From Anaerostipes hadrus ATCC 29173 = JCM 17467 (lineage in GTDB: Bacteria > Bacillota > Clostridia > Lachnospirales > Lachnospiraceae), in NCBI RefSeq assembly GCF_030296915.1, contig NZ_AP028031.1:883001-947000 (forward strand): a stretch of DNA of 64,000 bases, in the 5' to 3' direction. The notes under the pieces were generated by a model. That model saw only the letters and a list, made by a program, of their open reading frames with translations. It did not search any database and was not told the origin of the DNA. The position numbers and the translations under genes were made by a program. Below are positions 43,446-51,710 of this stretch, in pieces. Each line of letters starts with the position of its first letter. Position 1 is the first letter of the stretch.

Positions 43446-44286
43446 GGGAATCAGAAAAACAGGAATATTTATAGCGGTTATGCTTACGGTAGTAGTCTTA
43501 ACAGGATGCCAGATTGCAAAGAAGGACGAAAGTGGACAGGCGAAGGAAGAATTATATGGAGCTTATGCAGTTGTAGGGGACAGGATACCAGACGGTAAGA
43601 TAGCTGGAGTGAAAGATAAGAAAGGATTTGTGCATTTTAAGAAAATAAAAGGATATTTTCTATATAAATATATGCCAGAAAAAGATACTGTCAGTATGGA
43701 TGGAGATCCACAGTTGACACATTTTAATTTCGTATCAAACGTTGATGGACAAATGGATGATAAAAATAATATCACATCGAAGGAAAAAGAACAAAAAGTA
43801 AAGGCAACAATGTATGTTCAAGAAACAAAAGGCATAGTAACAACAAGTCTGGGAATGATTTGTAAAAGATCAGATGGAACAGTTTATTTAAAGAATGCAG
43901 ATGGATTTATGGGATGTGCATCAGTGCAGGATTTTGGAAAAGGTCAGTCAATGACACTAAACTTTTCATCGGATGTGGGAGATAAAAAAATCAGTTATGA
44001 AGTGGAATTTAAAGCAGACCATGCAGTAAGAAAGATTCAGATTATCGAAATGAACAAAGATGATGTCAAGATCAAAAAAACAGCCTATATTTCACCTAAA
44101 ATAAAACAATACCAGATGCAAAAAGATACAGCATATGTTATTATAAATGAACAGCTGATCGGTATGAAAGGTCAAACGATCAACAGACAGAAGATACATT
44201 CAGCAAAGAAGAATTTCACATATAAATGGAAGCAGCTTGGAGATAATGGAGTATTGACACCGACAGACTTGAAGTTTAAAAAGTAA
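43438..44286 (+). CDS. Lipoprotein co-transcribed with the DUF2975/YozG pair
   Basis: 282 aa. Lipobox LTGC (Cys24). The rest is beta-rich, with no domain I can name. It overlaps the HTH gene by 8 bases and has GGAGG before the ATG, so it belongs to the same operon and may be the functional partner of the membrane protein. Confidence 0.68.
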   Translation: MSRGIRKTGIFIAVMLTVVVLTGCQIAKKDESGQAKEELYGAYAVVGDRIPDGKIAGVKDKKGFVHFKKIKGYFLYKYMPEKDTVSMDGDPQLTHFNFVSNVDGQMDDKNNITSKEKEQKVKATMYVQETKGIVTTSLGMICKRSDGTVYLKNADGFMGCASVQDFGKGQSMTLNFSSDVGDKKISYEVEFKADHAVRKIQIIEMNKDDVKIKKTAYISPKIKQYQMQKDTAYVIINEQLIGMKGQTINRQKIHSAKKNFTYKWKQLGDNGVLTPTDLKFKK

Positions 44287-44309
44287 AATCAGGAGGATAA
44301 AATTAAAAT

Positions 44310-45635
44310 ATGAAAGATAAAAGAGAATCATTTAACAGCAGGTGGGGATTTATCCTCGCCTGCATTGGTTCGGCAGTTGGTATGGGAAATATATGGATGT
44401 TTCCGACAAGGGTATCTTTGTATGGAGGGGGTTCCTTTTTGATCCCATATTTTATCTTTGTCGTTGTGATCGCATCCACTGGTGTGATCGGAGAGATGAG
44501 TTTTGGACGTGCGGCAAGGTCTGGACCGATTGATGCATTTGGGATGGTCTGTGAGAAGAAAGGAAAGAGAAAAGTCGGGGAAGGGTTAGGAATGATACCA
44601 GTTCTTGGTTCTCTTGCTATGGCAATCGGATATACAGTTGTGATGGGGTGGATCTTAAAATATGCTGTTGGAACTTTCACAGGGGCAACACTTGCACCAA
44701 AGACGATCGAAGAATTTGGTGGACGTTTTGGAACAATGGCATCTGCATTTGGAAATAACATCTGGCAGATTCTTGCTTTGATCTTATGTATGTGTATTTT
44801 GATCTTTGGTGTAGGAGCAGGGATCGAGAAAGCCAATAAGATTTTAATGCCAATTTTCTTTGCGCTGTTTGTGATCCTTGGAATCTATGTGGCATTTCAG
44901 CCAGGGGCAGCAACGGGATATCAATATATTTTCAGAGTCGATAAGGCGGCCATCTTAGATCCAAAGACATGGATCTTTGCACTAGGACAGGCCTTCTTCT
45001 CCTTATCCGTCGCAGGAAATGGAACATTGATCTATGGATCGTATTTATCCGATGAAGAAGACATCCCATCATCTGCGGCAAGAGTTGCATTTTTTGACAC
45101 GCTCGCTGCGATGCTTGCAGCACTCGTGATCATCCCAGCTATGGCAACAACTGGAGCAACACTGGATCAAGGAGGACCGGGGCTGTTATTTATCTATCTT
45201 CCAAACTTGATCAGCTCCATGCCAGGAAGTACGATCATCGCGATCATCTTTTTCGTTGCAGTGCTTTTTGCGGGAATGACATCACTGATCAATCTCTACG
45301 AAGCACCAATTGCAACCGTACAGGAAAAGCTTCATGTAGGAAGAAAGACCGCCTGCGTGATCATCGCAGTGATCGGCGTGATCGTCTCCTTATTGATCCA
45401 GGGCATCGTATCTGACTGGATGGATATCCTATCCATTTACATCTGCCCACTAGGAGCAGGACTCGCAGGAATCATGTTTTTCTGGATCGCCGGAAAGAAA
45501 TATGTAGAAACACAGATAAACAAAGGAAGAGAAACAAAATTTACAAAGATGTATTATCCAATCTGCAAATATATTTATGTACCAATTTGTATTTTGGTAT
45601 TGGTGCTTGGGATTGCGTTAGGCGGAATTGGGTGA
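44310..45635 (+). CDS. Sodium-dependent transporter, NSS (SNF) family
   Basis: 441 aa with about eleven membrane segments. TM1 reads RWGFILACIGSAVGMGNIWMFP, the NSS family's sodium and substrate site. GEMSFGRAARSGPIDAFG follows in TM2. Bacterial members move amino acids with Na+; the substrate is not readable. AGGAGG precedes the ATG. It lies 23 bases after the lipoprotein gene and may share its transcript. Confidence 0.9.
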   Translation: MKDKRESFNSRWGFILACIGSAVGMGNIWMFPTRVSLYGGGSFLIPYFIFVVVIASTGVIGEMSFGRAARSGPIDAFGMVCEKKGKRKVGEGLGMIPVLGSLAMAIGYTVVMGWILKYAVGTFTGATLAPKTIEEFGGRFGTMASAFGNNIWQILALILCMCILIFGVGAGIEKANKILMPIFFALFVILGIYVAFQPGAATGYQYIFRVDKAAILDPKTWIFALGQAFFSLSVAGNGTLIYGSYLSDEEDIPSSAARVAFFDTLAAMLAALVIIPAMATTGATLDQGGPGLLFIYLPNLISSMPGSTIIAIIFFVAVLFAGMTSLINLYEAPIATVQEKLHVGRKTACVIIAVIGVIVSLLIQGIVSDWMDILSIYICPLGAGLAGIMFFWIAGKKYVETQINKGRETKFTKMYYPICKYIYVPICILVLVLGIALGGIG

Positions 45636-45642
45636 GGAATGA

Positions 45643-45681
45643 AGAATCGTAGTTAAGGTATATCTTGGCTGCGATTTTTTC
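45643..45681 (+). terminator. Terminator of the NSS transporter operon
   Basis: AATCGTAG pairs with CTGCGATT (one G-U), then TTTTT. Confidence 0.75.
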
Positions 45682-45741
45682 TTATATGAAAGTAAACAAA
45701 TTAAGTTCCAAGAAATCATACGAAATTGCAAGAAAAGGATA

Positions 45742-45813
45742 TTTACATTTAAGAAGATTTTTGTTATGATATAACTATCAAAGTAGAAGTATCATCGAAT
45801 ATGATATGACTAT
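45742..45813 (+). promoter_or_regulatory. Promoter and operator-like repeats of the BlaI/M56 operon
   Basis: TTTACA (45742-45747), 17-bp spacer, TATGAT (45765-45770). The -10 begins a 14-base repeat TATGATATAACTAT (45765-45778) that recurs as TATGATATGACTAT (45800-45813). A dyad TATCAT-CGAAT-ATGATA (45790-45806) overlaps the second copy just after the start site. These are candidate binding sites for the BlaI-like repressor. They are not the TACTACA..TGTAGTA site known for staphylococcal BlaI. Confidence 0.6.
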
Positions 45814-45852
45814 AAATATAGAATAAATAACAAAGATAAAGGGGATTTAGCT

Positions 45853-46230
45853 ATGGAATTAAAAGAATTAACAAGTGCAGAACAGGTTGTGATGAAATGT
45901 ATCTGGGATTATGGAAAGGATATGCCATTACAGCAGCTGATTGAAAATCTAAAACAAGATTACGGAAAAGATTATAAAAGAACAACGATCCGTACATTTG
46001 TCCTTCATTTAGAAGAGAAAGGATATGTGACAACATATCAGATTGGGAAATATTCTTATATTAATTATCTGATCGAAGAGCAGGATTATAAAGAACAGGA
46101 ATTGGAAAAGACAAAGAATTTCTGGTACAAAGAATCTGGATTTGATCTGGTGAAGACATTATATAAAGGAAAATTAAATGAGGGGAAACTAAAGAAACTC
46201 AAAAAGTTGTTAGAAGAAATCGATGATTGA
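45853..46230 (+). CDS. BlaI/MecI/CopY-family transcriptional repressor
   Basis: 125 aa. A winged-helix domain (residues 1-75, starting LTSAEQVVMKCIWDYGKDMP, then KRTTIRTFVLHLEEKGYVTT) is followed by a helical dimerisation tail. In the family a membrane M56 protease cuts or inactivates the repressor when its ligand is sensed. GGGG lies before the ATG. The M56 gene follows after 11 bases. Confidence 0.9.
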   Translation: MELKELTSAEQVVMKCIWDYGKDMPLQQLIENLKQDYGKDYKRTTIRTFVLHLEEKGYVTTYQIGKYSYINYLIEEQDYKEQELEKTKNFWYKESGFDLVKTLYKGKLNEGKLKKLKKLLEEIDD

Positions 46231-46241
46231 CAGGAGAAGAT

Positions 46242-47621
46242 ATGATAGACATAAGAGAGATATTGGTTAGGATATTTAGTGCGATATTTTTATCCATGTG
46301 CACTGGAAGCTGTATGTTTGTTTTCTGGATGGCACTAAGAAAGTTTTTTGCAGATAAGATTCGTCCAAAAGTCTATGATTTGATATTAAAGATCATTCTA
46401 ATTGCTTACTATGTTCCGGCAGGATATCTGTTGGTAAATATTTTTTTTGATAATGGGTATGTATTTGATTTTACAGGTACTATCATCAAGGCTTTTTATG
46501 CTATATCGTTGTTCTGGCTGGCTGGAGCAATTGCAACAGTTCTGAAGTTTGGAGAACGAACTTTTCGAATTAGAAGAGAAAAAGAAAGATGCTTTCCATG
46601 CAAGATGTATGTGCAAAAGATCTTTGAAGATTGTAAAAGAGAGCTTGGAATTCGCAGATCAATAGAAGTATTACAAGGATATCGCATTCAGATTCCAATG
46701 ACAGCAGGAATATTAAAACCATGTGTGTTTTTACCTGTGGAAGATATGGAAGAAGAACAATTAAAAACGTGTATTTACCATGAACTCACACATTATAAGA
46801 AGCACGATATATTTTGGAATTATATAGCATGTCTGATGGTATGTATTCACTGGTATTGCCCATGGATCAGAACTGTATTTCGTAAGAACGATGAATGGAG
46901 CGAGGTGATCTGTGATCTATCAGCGATTGGTTATGTAGGATCAGCGAAGCGTTATTTTACAACGATTTTTGAGATGAGTCAGAAAAGTCAGGGAATCAAA
47001 GCATATCGGGCAGCATGTCTGTTTGAAAGCCGAGATAGTTTAGAACAAAGAATCTACTATGCAATGATGTATCGAAAACAAAAGAAGATAAAATATGCTG
47101 CGGTGATTGCAATGACCGTGATATTTTGTGGAATGAGTGTAACCAGTATTTTGGCTGCAAGTAAGGGATATCAAAAGGCGTATACAAAATGGGTACAAGA
47201 AACGGAAGTAGAAATAGAAGAACCAGATGATGAGGAAGAGGAGAGAATATCGTATGAAGAAAAAACGGGAGTTTTGGGAAATGATAAGAGTGAAACGATA
47301 AAGAAGATAAATTTTAAAAAGATGGATGCGATGACATTGGAGACTTATGTAAAGGCAGGAAAAAGGCTTCGATATAAAGGATTAACTCCGAAACGAAATG
47401 AAAATATAGAAATTTTTATAACAAGTCAAAAAAATTTTAAGGGGATAAAAGTTGGGATTATTGATTCACAGAATAGGATTAGATACATACAGGACAGAGG
47501 GAGAGATTTAGTTGAACATAGATTTAAGATAGAAAAAGAGGGGAAATATGATGTGTTTATTGAAATGGAGGATAAGAAAGATGTAAAAATTGTTGGAATG
47601 ATTAATATTGATGATGATTAA
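46242..47621 (+). CDS. M56 (BlaR1/MecR1-like) membrane metalloprotease sensor with a novel extracellular domain
   Basis: 459 aa. Three N-terminal membrane helices (about 8-33, 45-69, 80-100), a cytoplasmic gluzincin domain with HELTH (180-184) and a downstream acidic ligand region (NDEWSEVICD), then a fourth helix (283-306). BlaR1 has a penicillin-binding sensor after this helix. Here there are only about 150 residues: an acidic linker (EIEEPDDEEEEER) and a small beta-like domain (375-459) with IKVGIID and HRFKIEKEGKYDVFIE. That domain is repeated in the next gene's secreted product. The ATG at 46242 follows AGGAG; an ATG at 46227 overlaps the repressor stop. Confidence 0.85.
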   Translation: MIDIREILVRIFSAIFLSMCTGSCMFVFWMALRKFFADKIRPKVYDLILKIILIAYYVPAGYLLVNIFFDNGYVFDFTGTIIKAFYAISLFWLAGAIATVLKFGERTFRIRREKERCFPCKMYVQKIFEDCKRELGIRRSIEVLQGYRIQIPMTAGILKPCVFLPVEDMEEEQLKTCIYHELTHYKKHDIFWNYIACLMVCIHWYCPWIRTVFRKNDEWSEVICDLSAIGYVGSAKRYFTTIFEMSQKSQGIKAYRAACLFESRDSLEQRIYYAMMYRKQKKIKYAAVIAMTVIFCGMSVTSILAASKGYQKAYTKWVQETEVEIEEPDDEEEERISYEEKTGVLGNDKSETIKKINFKKMDAMTLETYVKAGKRLRYKGLTPKRNENIEIFITSQKNFKGIKVGIIDSQNRIRYIQDRGRDLVEHRFKIEKEGKYDVFIEMEDKKDVKIVGMINIDDD

Positions 47622-47649
47622 AGAGATGGAGGAATAGGAGGAGAAAACG

Positions 47650-48096
47650 ATGATAAAATATATAAAAATAATGGTAACAGTATTTACACTTTTAATTAGT
47701 TGTTCAGTGACAAATATATTTGCAAGTGATACGAATGATGTTATAGAAGAAAAGATAGATATATCAGAAAATATTATTGATGAAGTTGGAGAGGAAGACT
47801 TTGAACTGTTGTCTAATTCGATAACAGTTAATTGGACAGTGAAAAATGGAGTTAGAAAGAAAACTAAAGAATTTTATAAAAAGAAAGGAAGTAGTATCAA
47901 TATTAGGTTACAGATAGCTCCAAAAACAAAAAGTGTCAAAGTAGGATATTTAGATGCAGATAAAGTAAAACATTATAAAACTGTTAAAGCAGAAATCAAT
48001 CACAATTTTATAATACAAAAAACAGGATATATAGAGGTGTTTGTTGAAAATAGTAGTGGAAAAACTGTAACGGCAAGTGGAACTTATACTAAGTAA
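47650..48096 (+). CDS. Small secreted protein sharing the sensor's extracellular domain
   Basis: 148 aa. Signal peptide at residues 1-26 (VFTLLISCSVTNIFA). Residues about 75-145 match the C-terminal domain of the preceding M56 protein: VKVGYLD (96-102) for IKVGIID, and HNFIIQKTGYIEVFVE (118-133) for HRFKIEKEGKYDVFIE, with near-equal spacing (22 and 24 residues). No membrane anchor is seen. AGGAGG lies before the ATG. It may compete for or present the sensor's ligand. Confidence 0.72.
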   Translation: MIKYIKIMVTVFTLLISCSVTNIFASDTNDVIEEKIDISENIIDEVGEEDFELLSNSITVNWTVKNGVRKKTKEFYKKKGSSINIRLQIAPKTKSVKVGYLDADKVKHYKTVKAEINHNFIIQKTGYIEVFVENSSGKTVTASGTYTK

Positions 48097-48127
48097 TATT
48101 TTATTTATAAATGTATTTTATAAGAGG

Positions 48128-48230
48128 TGATGCAATATGAACAATTAAAAAATCCATGTAATACGAATGGCTGCCACCTACCTATCTGTAATATATACAG
48201 ATAGCTGTATCACATGGATACAATAATGAT
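48128..48230 (+). other. Structured leader with a three-codon ORF upstream of the helveticin-like gene
   Basis: ATCCATGTAATAC (48152-48164) pairs with GTATCACATGGAT (about 48207-48219), one mismatch. Inside it CTATCTGTA pairs with TACAGATAG. Before the hairpin lies GAGGTG and ATG-AAC-AAT-TAA (48137-48148), a minimal ORF. No known riboswitch pattern is recognised, and there is no T run. Confidence 0.45.
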
Positions 48231-48273
48231 AGCAGAAAATGAGGGAAAATAAAAGAATGAAAGGAAAAAGTTT

Positions 48274-49431
48274 ATGAAATTAAAACAATTTGTATGTAAA
48301 GCAGCAAGTATTGCAATGTGTGCTATGATTATTGGAACAACTGTAGTTTCAGTGAATGTTAAGGCAGATACGAAAGCAACAGAAAGTACAGTAGCACTAG
48401 ATACACATGATGACGATGGTGTTGCGGGTATTTTGGAACAAGATGATTTTGATACACTAGAAGAATATCAGAAATATTTAGAGACACACCCAAAAGTACA
48501 GACACGGCAAAGTCGTGTATCAGCGAATAAAAATGTAAAAGCAGCAGCTACTTTAAGATATAAAATTAAAGGATTAACAAATACAGCTGCAATTCAAAAA
48601 ACATATATTGGATCTACATATATTTATGTGATTCAGAGAATTGGCTCAGACTCACGTTTATCAAGATGTTTGATTAATGGGTCAACAGCTACATATCAAG
48701 ATCATATGACATTAAAAAACTTTGGTCATGGACAGACTTTGGAATGGTTTGAACATAATTCTAAAGCATATTTCTGGGTTACATGTAAAGCAAATGAAGC
48801 GTATAAATTTAAATGGGGAACTCAAATTGGAAGAATACAATATAAAGCTAAAGGAAGTGTAGATTATACAGAAATCCCAAGATTTTCTCATATGAGTTAT
48901 GCAAATAAAAGTGGGACATCGATTGGAGAAGTGAAACGTGTAGATGCAGCATTGTCTAGTGATAGGAAAAAAGTATTTTTCTGGGTAATGGATAATACAG
49001 GAGAAATTCAATATAGTTTTTATAATGCGGAAAAATTAAATGCTGAATTGGATAAAAAAGAATCTGAAGAATCTAAATTTGTTCCATGTACATCAAGTGC
49101 AGTAAAATCAGCTTGTTATGGATCGTTTAGACAATCTGGAAGTAATCGTGTATTACCGAATGATTCATGTCAGGGATTAGAATTTTCTGATGGAGATTCT
49201 ATTTATATTATTGGAGGTGCTGCCGGACAAAAACCGGGAATAGCAAAGTTAACAGGAAGTGGATCAAGTTATAAATATTCTTGCCTTGTTACAGCTACAC
49301 ATAATAATTTTGGAGGTAATGCGGAATCTGAAGGAATTCAATTAAAGGGAGATTACGTATATTTCGGGATTAGTGATAAACAAAGTAGCGATAAAGCCTG
49401 TATTTATTCTATTCCAAAAAGTGCGTTTTAA
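48274..49431 (+). CDS. Helveticin J-like (class III bacteriocin family) secreted protein
   Basis: 385 aa. Signal peptide at residues 1-32 (ending VNVKADTKA), an acidic spacer, then about 290 residues that follow the helveticin J family layout. Landmarks are GHGQTLEWFEHNSKAYFWV (GHTQTWEF in helveticin J), WGTQIGRIQY (WAKQIARVDL), IPRFSHMSYANKSGT (FPRLSYLNRAG), VKRVDAALSSD and a closing AESEGIQLKGDYVYFGISDK. Helveticin J is a large heat-labile bacteriocin of lactobacilli; most homologues are untested. Unlike helveticin J this one has a signal peptide. No immunity gene is evident. The start follows AAAGGAAAAAG. Confidence 0.72.
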   Translation: MKLKQFVCKAASIAMCAMIIGTTVVSVNVKADTKATESTVALDTHDDDGVAGILEQDDFDTLEEYQKYLETHPKVQTRQSRVSANKNVKAAATLRYKIKGLTNTAAIQKTYIGSTYIYVIQRIGSDSRLSRCLINGSTATYQDHMTLKNFGHGQTLEWFEHNSKAYFWVTCKANEAYKFKWGTQIGRIQYKAKGSVDYTEIPRFSHMSYANKSGTSIGEVKRVDAALSSDRKKVFFWVMDNTGEIQYSFYNAEKLNAELDKKESEESKFVPCTSSAVKSACYGSFRQSGSNRVLPNDSCQGLEFSDGDSIYIIGGAAGQKPGIAKLTGSGSSYKYSCLVTATHNNFGGNAESEGIQLKGDYVYFGISDKQSSDKACIYSIPKSAF

Positions 49432-49500
49432 TTTAAGTCTGGCTATGTTAAAATATATAATATAAACATTAATAAATTAAAATTATAAGGAGGTAGCAAG

Positions 49501-50739
49501 ATGGTAAGAAAACGTATGGTATCAACAGTCATGAGCTTAATGATGGCAGCAGCAGTACTGACGACAGTTCCAGTGACTAACAATGTAAAGGCAGCAGATA
49601 AAGAGATAACAAGTGGGGATTATACTTATGTGAAAGAAAGCAATGGAAAGACTTCCTATGCAGTGCTTACAAGCTATAGAGGAAGTGAGACAAATCTTGT
49701 CATTCCAGAAGAACTGGATGGATTACAGGTAAAAGCAATTTCACAGGGATTTGAAAAAAATCTGAAAATAAAAAGTATTATATTATCAAAAAATATTGCA
49801 CCAGCAAAAGAAACACACAGAGATTTGGAAGTGCTAAATGAAATTGAAACATTGGAAGAGATTCGTGTAGCAAAAGATAATCTGTCTTATCAGGCACAAG
49901 ATGGAGTTTTATATAGCAAAGATAAGAAACAATTGTTTAGCTATCCAAAATCTAAAAAGTCCGAAACATATAACATGCCTGCTTCTGTAAAAAAAGTAGA
50001 AGAATTCAATGCCCTAATAAATCTTAAATATTTAAAGAATCTTACATTATCAAAGAATTTATCAGTAACACCAAGCTGTAATGACAGTAGTATTGAATCT
50101 GTAACAATTCCGGGCCAGATAGGCGGTATTGATGAAAGCAGTTTTGAAAATTGCAACAAATTAAATAAAGTTACAATTACAAAAGGTCTGAGATTTATTA
50201 ATGATTATGCATTTTTTGAATGTAAAGCATTAAAAGAAATCAAACTGCCAGAAGGACTTCAAAGTATTGGAGTAGGAGTATTTTATAGAACAGGAATTAA
50301 ACAGCTGACAATCCCTGGATCTGTTGTAAAAATTGATGTAATTGACAAGAGTATAAAATTAAGTAAACCATCTTATTTGAAGAAATTCAAAAGAGACTCA
50401 GGTGCTATTTATTACGAAGCAAGAGCCACAATCAAAGCATCTGGCAAAAAAGCTGTCACATACAAAGCATCCAGAATTACAAAGATTAAAGCAAAAACAA
50501 GCAAAGTAACGATCCAAAAAGGAAAGACAACAAAACTACAGACTAGAGTATACATTTCCAAGAAACTGAAAAAAGGATACTTAGATCCAGAGATCTTAAA
50601 ATTCACAACATCCAATAAAAAAGTAGTGAAAGTATCCTCAAAAGGAACGATCAAAGGCTTGAAGAAAGGAAAAGCAACGGTCACAGTAAAACTTCGTACA
50701 ACAGGAAAGACATATAAAGTGAACGTGAAAGTAAAATAG
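49501..50739 (+). CDS. Secreted BspA-like leucine-rich repeat protein with Ig-like domain
   Basis: 412 aa. Signal peptide at 1-31 (TTVPVTNNVKA). Residues about 40-280 carry degenerate LRR_5 repeats, for example SIESVTIPGQIGGIDESSFEN and KLNKVTITKGLRFINDYAFF then ALKEIKLPEGLQSIGVGVFY. Residues 335-412 are a Big_2-like Ig domain ending GKATVTVKLRTTGKTYKVNV. Such proteins are adhesins or wall-bound surface proteins. AAGGAGG lies before the ATG. Confidence 0.8.
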   Translation: MVRKRMVSTVMSLMMAAAVLTTVPVTNNVKAADKEITSGDYTYVKESNGKTSYAVLTSYRGSETNLVIPEELDGLQVKAISQGFEKNLKIKSIILSKNIAPAKETHRDLEVLNEIETLEEIRVAKDNLSYQAQDGVLYSKDKKQLFSYPKSKKSETYNMPASVKKVEEFNALINLKYLKNLTLSKNLSVTPSCNDSSIESVTIPGQIGGIDESSFENCNKLNKVTITKGLRFINDYAFFECKALKEIKLPEGLQSIGVGVFYRTGIKQLTIPGSVVKIDVIDKSIKLSKPSYLKKFKRDSGAIYYEARATIKASGKKAVTYKASRITKIKAKTSKVTIQKGKTTKLQTRVYISKKLKKGYLDPEILKFTTSNKKVVKVSSKGTIKGLKKGKATVTVKLRTTGKTYKVNVKVK

Positions 50740-50766
50740 GAAACAATAAAGTAAAGATACATGGTA

Positions 50767-50810
50767 GAACAGGACATTCCAGCGAAAGCAGGGATGTCCT
50801 GTGTTTTCTT
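50767..50810 (+). terminator. Terminator after the LRR gene
   Basis: ACAGGACAT(T)CC pairs with GG(G)ATGTCCTGT (50769-50780 with 50791-50802), followed by GTTTTCTT. Confidence 0.75.
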
Positions 50811-50929
50811 ATGCAGCATTCCTTGTTATTTGCAATATCAAATGGTAGAATTAGGAATATTCAAAGTGAATCAATCTGTAATATGGAATGGAAAACAAAC
50901 TGATACAACAAAGGAGAAACGAAACAATC

Positions 50930-51601
50930 ATGCCAGGATACATTTTACATTTAACTGCTGCCCAGATGTTTCTAAAGACACAAAAAGGACAGAAATTTTT
51001 AAAGACAAAACAAGATAAAAATAATTTTCTGATCGGAAATCTTCTGCCAGATACAACAAAGATCAAAGCAAGATCCCATTTCAGAGATCCAAAATATCAC
51101 GATCGCATGATAGAATACCCGGAAACAAGCTGGTTTATCAAGAAATATAAGCATCTTCTATCAAACAGCAGTGTGGTCGGATATCTCTTTCATCTCTACA
51201 TCGATCGAAGATTTTTCAAATACTATATGCCAAGGATCGTAGAGTTTCGAAATGCACAAGATGAGAGAGAAGAAAGAAGAGATATGGTAAAAGATGTCTT
51301 ATTAAAACGGACAGGACAAAGATTATCAAAGCAGGATTTTTTCTCAGAGAAATACTACTATGGGGACTACACAAAGATGAATATGTACCTTGTAAATCGT
51401 TATCAGATTCCGACAACACTTGATCCCAATATATCAAATCCTGGGATCAAAGAAGTTGATTATGAGGATGTAAAGCAGGTGTTAAAAGAATTAAAAACAT
51501 ATATGAAAGTACCAAAAGATGCAGTAAAGAACGTGAGAGTTTTTGACGTGGAAGATCTTCTTTTCTTTTTGGAAAACGCAGTAGGTGTATTTAAAATCTA
51601 A
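50930..51601 (+). CDS. Zinc-dependent phospholipase C-like protein
   Basis: 223 aa with no signal peptide. Conserved residues fit the Zn_dep_PLPC family: HLTAAQ near the start, GNLLPDTTK, SHFRDP and GYLFHLYIDRRFF give histidine and aspartate zinc ligands. The C-terminal 100 residues are helical and charged. Substrate unknown, probably cytoplasmic. The ATG at 50930 has AAGGAG 14 bases upstream, which is long; an ATG at 50888 in frame lacks a site. Confidence 0.6.
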   Translation: MPGYILHLTAAQMFLKTQKGQKFLKTKQDKNNFLIGNLLPDTTKIKARSHFRDPKYHDRMIEYPETSWFIKKYKHLLSNSSVVGYLFHLYIDRRFFKYYMPRIVEFRNAQDEREERRDMVKDVLLKRTGQRLSKQDFFSEKYYYGDYTKMNMYLVNRYQIPTTLDPNISNPGIKEVDYEDVKQVLKELKTYMKVPKDAVKNVRVFDVEDLLFFLENAVGVFKI

Positions 51602-51652
51602 GTTTGGATAACATACAAATACAGGAAATTTTTTCATTATATAACAAAAAAG

Positions 51653-51681
51653 TTGCAAATATTACAAAAATATGACATAAT
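51653..51681 (+). promoter_or_regulatory. Promoter of the arylsulfotransferase gene with a WalR-like half box
   Basis: TTGCAA (51653-51658), 17-bp spacer, CATAAT (51676-51681). The spacer holds ATTACA-AAAAT-ATGACA, one base off the direct-repeat box found before the NlpC/P60 gene. Confidence 0.5.
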
Positions 51682-51710
51682 ACCATAGAAATAACTTTAA
51701 GGAGGACAAC

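Noticed and set aside
48128..48230. Known riboswitch (c-di-GMP, TPP, glycine) before the helveticin-like gene
   Set aside because: None of the conserved cores of these classes could be found. Kept only as an unassigned structure.
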